Shown: positions 1-6,659 of the stretch, piece by piece
How the letters are laid out: the number at the start of each line of letters is the position of its first letter
How positions within the stretch are numbered: position 1 is the stretch's first letter
From: Bacteroidales bacterium
Lineage (GTDB): Bacteria; Bacteroidota; Bacteroidia; Bacteroidales; UBA7960
Assembly: GCA_003557965.1 (NCBI GenBank)
Contig: PWND01000274.1
Span: 1 to 10,265, forward strand
Direction: 5' to 3'
DNA: 10,265 nt
Program-made: the position numbers and the translations under genes
Notes under the pieces: model-generated
Told to the model about the DNA's origin: nothing
Database searches by the model: none
The model's input: only the letters and a program-made list of their open reading frames with translations

Positions 1-789
1 AAAAATACACTGGAAGAAATCCATAATCGTGGTATGAAAGCATATTTCTATACGGGTGTTTTTGGCACTGAAAATCTTAATCTGTCCAAATCATTTATAT
101 CATTTGCGCAAAGAGACAAGCTTGGTAATATTTTAAGCTATTCTGGTAAAGGCCTTGCTAGTGCTATGATGTGCCCTGCTTCTGAGTATATAGACAGTGT
201 TATTATACCCAGATTGATTGACAGAATGCATTTGGCACGTTTTGACGGGCTCTTTTTTGATATTCCCTGGATCATGAAATCCGGATGTTATTGCTTAAAT
301 TGTAAAAATCTAAAAGATGAGGGTGCTGATAATGCTGCTATAGTAAGAAACGCTTTGATAATGATTGTCTCAGCTCTGAAAAAAGAGTTTCCTTCCATCA
401 ATATTTGTGTCAATGCCAGTGCACCAACTATTCACAATAATCACTTTAGTGGAGGCCATATTGATAATCTTACGGGTATTTTCGATGAGTATCTCACAGA
501 GTGGAGCCCATATCGCTGGAAGCAGAATGTATCGGTTGTAACCCGTTGCATAAGGTATGCCGGAAAAACAGTAACAGGCAGATTGGTCCATGCTACAATT
601 GCAACCAATATACAGGGAAAGATGTACACACATCAGCAATATGTAAAATTATTCGAAGCCATATTAGAAGGGGGCGCAACACCGCGCCTGGGAATTGGGT
701 TTCCCCCTGAACAATTGAAGATTATTGGTGCAGCATGGAGGGAAGCAAAGGCGCTGATTACACATGGCCGTCTTTTTCCATTGCGTTGA
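1..789 (+). CDS. Putative TIM-barrel glycoside hydrolase-like protein, 5'-truncated by the window edge
   Basis: The reading frame is open from base 1 and ends with TGA at 787-789, giving 262 visible residues. An internal ATG at 34 is not the likely start: the codons before it read LEEIHNRGMKAYFYTGVFG, a continuous strand typical of barrel enzymes (helix, then 'HxRGMK', then a beta strand). The signature segment is FDGLFFDIPW (visible residues 81-90) followed by a CYCLNC cluster (96-101). This 'DGxFxD...CxCxxC' pattern is familiar from the hypothetical glycosyl hydrolase families with a TIM barrel (GHL6-like, relatives of alpha-amylase/beta-galactosidase barrels). The aspartates of that strand and the later DEYLTEW motif (162-168) are candidate active-site residues. 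The protein stops right after the barrel, so no C-terminal accessory domain is present. The substrate cannot be told. It converges on the minus-strand cluster and probably belongs to a separate unit to the left. Confidence 0.6.
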   Translation, partial: KNTLEEIHNRGMKAYFYTGVFGTENLNLSKSFISFAQRDKLGNILSYSGKGLASAMMCPASEYIDSVIIPRLIDRMHLARFDGLFFDIPWIMKSGCYCLNCKNLKDEGADNAAIVRNALIMIVSALKKEFPSINICVNASAPTIHNNHFSGGHIDNLTGIFDEYLTEWSPYRWKQNVSVVTRCIRYAGKTVTGRLVHATIATNIQGKMYTHQQYVKLFEAILEGGATPRLGIGFPPEQLKIIGAAWREAKALITHGRLFPLR

Positions 790-881
790 AATCTTTTTCC
801 ATCTGTTTGAGGGGTATAGGTGACTTAAGAAGATTTCTGAGCAAAGCAATAAATCCCAACCTGTCGGAGTTAGAATGCACG

Positions 882-1091
882 TTATAGAGCCTTGTATTTC
901 GGATCTTCATAATCATCACAAATCATTTCCCCGGGATCAGGTAAGTTTTCAATCTCCAATTGATATCCCTGACCAATAACATCCTGGACTGAATTTAGCT
1001 TGCAATGCCATCCAAAAACTGTTTGTTTTGCTAAAGTGGATACATCTGCGACAGTTCTTAAATTTACCTGGTTTCTCCTTACTTTATATGT
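882..1091 (-). pseudogene. Start-less open frame, possible 3' remnant of a gene
   Basis: On the minus strand the frame is open from just after a TAA at 1092-1094 to a TAA at 882-884, 69 codons. Its translation looks protein-like rather than random: it includes TVADVSTLAKQTVFGWHC and ends ENLPDPGEMICDDYEDPKYKAL read in two overlapping pieces (GYQLEIENLPDPGE, then MICDDYEDPKYKAL). There is no ATG, GTG or TTG near its beginning; the only ATG gives a 14-residue tail. A GGAG lies at its upstream edge, directly behind the stop of the TPR frame at 1079, but no start codon follows at a usable distance. It may be the relic of a small gene whose start is mutated, or a piece of the upstream gene moved out of frame. 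I do not recognise a family. Chance openness in 210 bases is possible. Confidence 0.3.
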
Positions 1092-1574
1092 TTAAGCACT
1101 TCTTTCTTTTTATTTTTGTAAAAATCTTTTATTTCTTCATCTTTACCATATATTATAATCAATCTTTTCAGCGCAAATAACTGCCCTTTCATGTCACCCA
1201 CTTTCTCGGCCAATAACAGAGCTTCAATTGCTGGTTTATCAGCATCTTTAAAATTGCTATAGCTCAATAATGTACTTTTAAAAATAAGGCTTATCTGCAA
1301 TCTTCTCCGATCCCCTAATGTTTTTTTTTATCCTGATAGACTCATCGTTAAATCTAATGGCATCATCATTTAAATTATGGTAGGATAATATTCTTGCATG
1401 AGTATCAAGGCATCTGGCTGCAAAGCTACCGGAATATTTTTTGTTAAAGTTTTTTATTACTTTATAACTCCAAAGTATTGCTTCATTATAGTTTCCAGCA
1501 AATGAATATGCCGAGGCCAGCCTATGGAAAATAATTACTTCAAGCCTGTTGTCTTTTCCATTTAATTTTAGCAT
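1079..1574 (-). pseudogene. Small TPR protein gene interrupted by a frameshift in an A9 tract
   Basis: Two minus-strand frames make one protein. The first (1278-1574, 98 residues from ATG at 1574) carries TPR-like helices such as HRLASAYSFAGNYNEAILW and LDTHARILSYHNLNDDAIRF. The second (1079-1300) continues the pattern with LQISLIFKSTLLSYSNF and AIEALLLAEKVGDMKGQL. They are joined by shifting one base in the run of nine A on the coding strand (T at 1321-1329 on the plus strand): with eight A the text becomes ESIRIKKTLGDRRRLQISL, a normal TPR linker, and one 164-residue protein ending at the TAA of 1079-1081. The observed nine A instead lead to a stop 13 codons later. The protein lacks any other domain, and the codons upstream of 1574 hit a stop at 1620-1622, so it may already be an N-terminally truncated relic. 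Alternatives are a sequencing or assembly error in the homopolymer, phase variation, or slippage at the A run. Confidence 0.6.
1321..1329 (-). other. Nine-base homopolymer (A9 on coding strand) at a frame break
   Basis: Plus strand shows nine consecutive T between G1320 and A1330. The coding strand reads ATA AAA AAA AAC in the upstream frame; deleting one A restores the downstream TPR frame. Runs of this length are known sites for replication slippage, transcriptional slippage and sequencing miscounts. Confidence 0.7.
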
Positions 1575-1793
1575 TGCTGAAATGAACTTGCAACAAAAAA
1601 ATGGAAAAAAAATTAAGTTTTAAGCTGCAATATTTTCTTTTTTGAATTCCATTTATCAAGATTAGTTTATGTAACTTTTTAAAAAACAGTTTATGCAAAA
1701 TAAACGTATATGCATTTTCACAAATAAAACTTTAACAAACCGACCTGGAGTTTTCATTTTTTAGGCACAATAAATCCAATTACTGTCCTTATT
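1575..1793. other. Intergenic region between the TIR-STAND gene and the TPR relic
   Basis: Very AT-rich, 219 bases. No convincing terminator follows the TAA of the upstream gene at 1794-1796. Two tiny minus-strand frames begin with ATG: one of 31 codons (1662-1757, starting MKTPGRFVKV) and one of 10 codons starting MEFKKENIAA. Neither has a recognisable ribosome-binding site or family resemblance, and I do not call them genes. The second could be the remains of the N-terminus of the TPR relic next to it. A short ATGCA/TGCAT inverted repeat near 1693-1717 is too weak to call a terminator. Confidence 0.4.
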
Positions 1794-4700
1794 TTATCCA
1801 TTTCCAGCGGTATTTACCATATTCCACAATTCCATAAGCTGTTTATGAATTGCATTACTTTGAACCAAAGGCTCAAGTATTTTTTTTGTTTCTGAAAGCC
1901 ATTTGTGTCTTTCATTTGTATCGCATACGTTATGTATTTGCCAACAATCATAGGCAAGCCAGATTTTATAATTAAAATTACCAGGATCCTGACTGCAAAG
2001 GTTCTTTGTTATTAATAATGATTTATTATAATTATTCAAGGCCTTCTTGATTTCACCAATTTTCTCGTAAACTTTTCCTGCTTCATGAAAGCTTACCGAA
2101 TTTGCTCTTTTCAAATAAATATTTTGACTTAATGAGCTGTCTGTTTTTTTTGTGATTAATAAACTGTTCTCAAAATAATCCAGTGCCTTTTTTAATTCGT
2201 TTTTTTTCGCATAAACTTTCCCCAAATTATTGTAGACCAGAGATAAATATATAGTGTAAAAATGGTTGAGTGGGTAATGTTCTATCAGCATTTTTATTAT
2301 ATCCTGAGATTTGTTAAAGAACTTCATTGCTTTATTTAATTGATTTAAATCTAAATAAATTCTACCCAAATCTTGACAAGCAAAGGAAAGGTTTACCGAA
2401 AAGTCTGTTCTGTCTGGATTGTTATAGCTCAAGTTTTTAAGTATTTTTATTGACTCTTCGAAGCATTTCAGCGCCTTTTTTGATTCCCCCATAAATTCGT
2501 AACAATACCCTATATTTCCAAGACCAAATGATTTTTCACAGCAATAGTCTTCGAATTCCGGGTCAATGGCTAATAGATTTTCTGTTACTTCCAGAGATTT
2601 TTCATACAATTTTAAAGCTTCTAAAACATTGCCTTTGTCCATATTGTTATGACCTACATAATTTAAACATATTGAGAAATCTTGTAAATAGTCAGTTTCT
2701 TCAGGCTCAATTTCAATAAGTTTTTTCATTATTTTCAAACTTTCTTCATTAAGCCTCTCTGCCTTATGTCGCTGTCCTGTATCTTTGAGTAATTTGGCTA
2801 CATTGTTGGAAGATATTGATAGACAATATAGGTTTTGACTATTGTTTGGTTCGAGAGCAACAAGCTTTTCATCCGAGTTTAAAGATATCCTGTAAAACTC
2901 CAGCGCTTTTAAGTTTTGACCTATATTTTCATATATTTTTCCCACATTAGAAGAACACTCTGATAAACCATCCCAATATTTGGTTTCGTTTGGATAAAGA
3001 GTTATTAGTTTTTCCCATATTTGTAGAGATTTTTCATAATAATCTTTAGCTTCTAAATCTTCATCAATGTTTTCATATCCTTCTGCAACCGATCTATTGA
3101 TATCTGCCCAATGGTAAAGAATGTCTATATTTTCCGGCTCATGGGCAACCAAGGCTTCTGTTACTTTCAGGTCTTTTTCAAAGAATTCCAATGCCTTTGC
3201 ATCCTCACCCATATCTTTATAAATATTCCCCACATTATGATAACTCACAGAAAGGTCACGGAGAAAATCTGTCCTGCCCGGTTCAAGGGCTACCAGGTCT
3301 TCACTTATTTTCAGGTCTTTTTCAAAGAATTCCAATGCCTTAGCGGCCTCACCCATATCTTTATAAATATTCCCCACATTATGATAACTCAAAGAAAGGT
3401 CACGGAGAAAATCCGCCCTGCCCGGTTCAAGGGCTACCAGGTCTTCCCTGACATTCAGGTCTTTTTCAAAGAATTCCAATGCCTTAGCGGCCTCACCCAT
3501 ATCTTTATAAATATTCCCCACATTATGATAACTCACAGAAAGGTCACGGAGAAAATCCGTCCTTCCCGGTTCAAGGGCTACCAGGTCTTCCCTGACATTC
3601 AGGGATTTTTCAAATAATTCCAATGCCTTTGCGCCCTCTCCCATATCTGAATAAACATTCCCCACACTATTAAAACTCACAGAAAGGTCACGGCGAAAAT
3701 CCGTCCTTTCCGGTTCAAGGGCTACCAGGTCTTCACTTATTTTCAGGGATTTTTCAAAGAATTCCAATGCCTTTGTGCCTTCACCCATCGCTTTATAAAT
3801 ATTTCCCACATTATTCAAACTCACAGAAAGTCCCCGGCGAAAATCCGTCCTTCCCGGTTCAAGGGCTACCAAGTCTTCCATTATTTTCAGTTCTTTTTCA
3901 AAGAATTCCATTGCCTTTGGAACCTGATCCATAGATTTATAAATATGCCCCACATTGTGATAACTTATAGAGAGATTTTGGCGGAAATCCATACTGCCAG
4001 GTTCATGTGCTACGAGGTTCTCGATTACTTTATATTGTTTTTCAAAGAATTCCAATGCCTTTGTGCCCTGCCCCATATCTGAATAAATCTTCCCCACATT
4101 ATTATAACAATCCCAAAGATTTTGTTGAAAATCCGTTCTCTTTGGTTCAGATGCTGCCAAGTCTTCCATTATTTCCAGTTGTTTCTCATAGAATTCCAAT
4201 GCCTTTGGAACCTGACCCATAGATTTATAAATATGCCCCACATTAGCAAAACATACCGAAAGATTTTGGCGAAAATCGGTTCGTTCTGGTACATGTTCCA
4301 CCAGGTCTTCCATCACTTTCAGTGCTTTTTCAAATAACTCCAATGCCTTTGTACCCTCACCCATGTCTGAATAAATATTACCTACATGATGGTAACTCGC
4401 AGTAAGATTTTGCCGAAATCCCAATATCCATGGTTTTATTTCTACAAGATCTTCCAAGGTGTGCATCATTTTCTCATAGAATTCCAATACCCATCTGCTA
4501 AATCCTTTATTTTGGAATGCATTTCCCTGATTATAGAAAAAGAGACTAAGCCGTTGTTTGTTGTTGGCGCACTCAGATAGTGTGTGCAATGTGTTTTTAA
4601 GCAGGATTTCGTTTTCTGCCTTTTTGCTCTTTACTACATATTCCACCAAAGTATTTAATGTTTGCTCACATTTTTCAAATATTGCATATTCGGCATTAAA

Positions 4701-6563
4701 GATTTGCAACATTTGGTTGTTTAATGACTTTTTCATGCCGGCTTTATAAATATGCACCAGGGCAAATCGCAGGGCATATTCATCGGCTTCTTCAAAGGTA
4801 TCGGGGTCGTCAAACAGCTCTTCAAGCAAGCGGTCGTGTGCTTCAGCCATTTGCTGTTCGGCATCATCAGGGTCAATATAAAAGCTTTCACTTGCCCGTG
4901 GGTTGCCCAGCCAGTCAATCAGCGATTTATGAAAGGGTTTAACTTTGCCGTCGTTTACCGGAAAAAACGACCCCGTTTTCAGTAATACTTCGTTTAGTGC
5001 CCTTTTCGTTATTCCCAATAGTTTGCATACATGATTAATTGATATGGGCCCAATGGCGGTGCTGAGTATTTCAAGCACGGGCGCTATTTTTGTATTATAA
5101 TCTATGCCCGAAAACTTGCGGTTAAAGGAATTTAGAAACAGGTTGCCCATACCTTTTGGAAATGCTTCGGGCTTATTAATATCAACAATTTTGTTTTTTA
5201 TATCGTTGCTAATTTCTACTGCATACAAAAAATTTCCTTCACAGTTGTTTATTATACTTTCAATTGCTTTGCTACGCAAGGTTTCATCAAAGTCAGATAG
5301 TTTTTCCTGCAAAAACAATTGTATGTCTGCCATATTTTCATCGGCATTGGCATCTATGTAGCGAGGGTTAAACTTATTTAATTGCGCAAGCACATCGTTT
5401 TCGGGTCGGCTGGTAACTATAAGGCTCAACCAGTGCGGGGTACGCTGAAACTCATCGGCTATAAGCGAAATAAGTTCGTTTTGATTGTTTTCTGCATTGG
5501 CTTCATCCACTGCATCAATAAGTATAATATAGCGTTGTCTGCCTCCGTCAATGCAAGTGTTAAGCGGATTTGCCACTAAATAGCTAAACAATTCTGCAGC
5601 ATTTTGTTTGTCTAAGTCTTCAATGCCGGGCAATGTTAAAAGATACTTGCGATAATCGGGAAATTTTGTTGCTAATTGAAAAACTATGCTTTTCACGGCT
5701 GCCCTTGCATCGCTGTGGGTGGGTTTGTTCCATTCGCAAAAATGGGCACCCACAACTACATCGCCACGCAAGTGTGCCAAATGAGCCGCAAAGGCGCTTT
5801 TGCCCACACCTGCATTGGCAAGCAGCACAAATATCCTCGAAGTATCTGAATATGCGCTTCGCCAGTCTTCTACTTTGTTGAACAACCATTGCCGTCCGAA
5901 AAACCCGCGGTTTAGCAGATCGTTGATGCGGACATGTGATTGTATGGGTTGCAGTATTTTAGCGAGCTTTTCTATTTCTCCGGCAAAGCGTTCGCTTTCA
6001 TCGCTTTCTACTACTCTTATGATTTCGTTAAGCATTTCGTTAAACCAAGTTTTCCAATGATCTCCGCCTTTTTCATAAAATGTTTTCCAATTGTGCATAT
6101 CGAGCCATTGTATATGCCCAATGTTCACAGGTGGGTTAACTTCATTTTCCGCTTCAACCAAAATGGTTTGGATGTTTCCGCCTTTAACGCCAATGGCAAT
6201 GGCAATTTCATCGCGGCAAACGCCTGGATTGCGGGTTGAGTGTTTTGATAAGAAGGAAAGGACTTTGTTACTTTTGGTCAGTCCGTCTGTTATGCTTTGG
6301 CGCCAGTCATCGCCGGTTTTAATTTCACTTTTATCGAACCATACGTCGTGCCCGCGGTTTACGAGTTCGCGTTTAATCATTTCTACCAGCTCAGCGTTAT
6401 GATCGTGCCCGTAGCTTAGGAAGATGTTGAGTTTTGAGGCTTTCTTTTTTATTCGAATAGTCTGCTCACAATCTTCGCAAAAGAATTTCTTATGTTTCTT
6501 GCTATAGATAACATTTTCACTTTGGCATTGAGGATTGGTGCAAATAAGTTCTGAAGTTTTCAT
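1794..6563 (-). CDS. Zinc ribbon-TIR-NACHT/STAND-TPR protein, predicted immune-type sensor/effector
   Basis: A 1589-residue protein. Residues 1-32 hold a zinc ribbon (C8, C13, C29, C32). Residues about 46-185 are a TIR domain: NIFLSYGHDHNAELV as first strand, DVWFDKSEIKTGDDW as the second strand and following loop, and a CRDEIAIA helix where E119 sits at the place of the NAD-cleaving glutamate of TIR NADases. Residues about 215-430 are a NACHT/AAA-type STAND ATPase: FFGRQWLF at the entry, Walker A ANAGVGKS (249-256, with Ala in place of the first Gly), Walker B YIILIDAVDEA (345-355), and VTSRPE (383-388). A winged-helix-like part ends in KPFHKSLIDWLG (542-553), typical for this class. Residues 671-1589 are TPRs. 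Known relatives (Avs, bacterial NACHT and TIR-STAND proteins) sense phage components and trigger cell shutdown. Here the expected model is: repeats recognise, NTPase oligomerises, TIR consumes or converts NAD. The ATG at 6563 is chosen because it includes the complete ribbon. The ligand is unknown. Confidence 0.9.
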   Translation of the reverse strand: MKTSELICTNPQCQSENVIYSKKHKKFFCEDCEQTIRIKKKASKLNIFLSYGHDHNAELVEMIKRELVNRGHDVWFDKSEIKTGDDWRQSITDGLTKSNKVLSFLSKHSTRNPGVCRDEIAIAIGVKGGNIQTILVEAENEVNPPVNIGHIQWLDMHNWKTFYEKGGDHWKTWFNEMLNEIIRVVESDESERFAGEIEKLAKILQPIQSHVRINDLLNRGFFGRQWLFNKVEDWRSAYSDTSRIFVLLANAGVGKSAFAAHLAHLRGDVVVGAHFCEWNKPTHSDARAAVKSIVFQLATKFPDYRKYLLTLPGIEDLDKQNAAELFSYLVANPLNTCIDGGRQRYIILIDAVDEANAENNQNELISLIADEFQRTPHWLSLIVTSRPENDVLAQLNKFNPRYIDANADENMADIQLFLQEKLSDFDETLRSKAIESIINNCEGNFLYAVEISNDIKNKIVDINKPEAFPKGMGNLFLNSFNRKFSGIDYNTKIAPVLEILSTAIGPISINHVCKLLGITKRALNEVLLKTGSFFPVNDGKVKPFHKSLIDWLGNPRASESFYIDPDDAEQQMAEAHDRLLEELFDDPDTFEEADEYALRFALVHIYKAGMKKSLNNQMLQIFNAEYAIFEKCEQTLNTLVEYVVKSKKAENEILLKNTLHTLSECANNKQRLSLFFYNQGNAFQNKGFSRWVLEFYEKMMHTLEDLVEIKPWILGFRQNLTASYHHVGNIYSDMGEGTKALELFEKALKVMEDLVEHVPERTDFRQNLSVCFANVGHIYKSMGQVPKALEFYEKQLEIMEDLAASEPKRTDFQQNLWDCYNNVGKIYSDMGQGTKALEFFEKQYKVIENLVAHEPGSMDFRQNLSISYHNVGHIYKSMDQVPKAMEFFEKELKIMEDLVALEPGRTDFRRGLSVSLNNVGNIYKAMGEGTKALEFFEKSLKISEDLVALEPERTDFRRDLSVSFNSVGNVYSDMGEGAKALELFEKSLNVREDLVALEPGRTDFLRDLSVSYHNVGNIYKDMGEAAKALEFFEKDLNVREDLVALEPGRADFLRDLSLSYHNVGNIYKDMGEAAKALEFFEKDLKISEDLVALEPGRTDFLRDLSVSYHNVGNIYKDMGEDAKALEFFEKDLKVTEALVAHEPENIDILYHWADINRSVAEGYENIDEDLEAKDYYEKSLQIWEKLITLYPNETKYWDGLSECSSNVGKIYENIGQNLKALEFYRISLNSDEKLVALEPNNSQNLYCLSISSNNVAKLLKDTGQRHKAERLNEESLKIMKKLIEIEPEETDYLQDFSICLNYVGHNNMDKGNVLEALKLYEKSLEVTENLLAIDPEFEDYCCEKSFGLGNIGYCYEFMGESKKALKCFEESIKILKNLSYNNPDRTDFSVNLSFACQDLGRIYLDLNQLNKAMKFFNKSQDIIKMLIEHYPLNHFYTIYLSLVYNNLGKVYAKKNELKKALDYFENSLLITKKTDSSLSQNIYLKRANSVSFHEAGKVYEKIGEIKKALNNYNKSLLITKNLCSQDPGNFNYKIWLAYDCWQIHNVCDTNERHKWLSETKKILEPLVQSNAIHKQLMELWNMVNTAGNG
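1962..4553 (-). repeat. Array of 18 TPR-like units of exactly 48 residues (144 bp)
   Basis: Residues 671-1534 of the TIR-STAND protein divide without any gap or insertion into 18 units of 48 residues; a partial unit caps the C-terminus (1535-1589). The unit consensus runs DLSVSYHNVGNIYKDMGE, AAKALEFFEKDLNVR, EDLVALEPGRTDFLR. A classic TPR is 34 residues, so each unit carries about 14 extra residues that presumably form another helix. Units 5-10 (residues 863-1150) are highly alike; units 11-18 and the first ones have diverged. The near-identical block makes DNA-level direct repeats that can recombine, so copy number may vary between strains and may be mis-assembled from short reads. Confidence 0.9.
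3114..3545 (-). repeat. Core of three near-identical 144-bp repeats
   Basis: Units 8, 9 and 10 of the array (3402-3545, 3258-3401, 3114-3257). By hand alignment unit 8 and unit 9 differ at 7 of 144 bases, and several of those lie in the stretch coding for the end of the second helix (NVREDLV versus ISEDLV). This suggests recent duplication or gene conversion. Confidence 0.85.
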
Positions 6564-6659
6564 AATAAAAGGCTTTATATTTTATATTGAAGGTTTACAC
6601 TGAAAACTTAATGCTCAGGCAAAGACTTTCTTTTGGGTTGTTAATGGCTGAAAGAATAC
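6564..6659 (-). other. Short spacer upstream of the TIR-STAND gene
   Basis: The 96 bases between the stop of the RyR/TrkA-N gene (TAA at 6660-6662) and the ATG at 6563 are AT-rich. A TATAAAATATAAAG stretch lies about 20 bases before the ATG on the minus strand, but I cannot recognise a full Bacteroidota promoter (TTTG and TAnnTTTG boxes at proper spacing), and I see no terminator. Co-transcription with the upstream gene or an own weak promoter are both possible. Confidence 0.35.

Noticed and set aside
370..710. Minus- and plus-strand short frames inside the glycosidase-like gene
   Set aside because: Shadows of the main frame, with cysteine- and serine-rich unstructured translations and no motif.
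1662..1757. A 31-codon minus-strand ATG frame in the AT-rich spacer
   Set aside because: No ribosome-binding site, no recognisable similarity, and short frames of this size are common by chance.
3111..3617. Plus-strand open frame of 168 codons with internal repeats across the TPR array
   Set aside because: It is the antisense shadow of the 144-bp repeats; its repetitiveness and openness follow from the opposite gene.
3114..4553. Evenly spaced direct repeats considered as a CRISPR array
   Set aside because: Units are 144 bp, in frame within one long gene, and translate to TPR-like helices; there is no short repeat with unique spacers.
5620..6402. Several open frames of 80-100 codons on both strands inside the TIR-NACHT region
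   Set aside because: All overlap the well-supported 1589-residue gene, show no family motifs, and are expected in a region richer in G+C.
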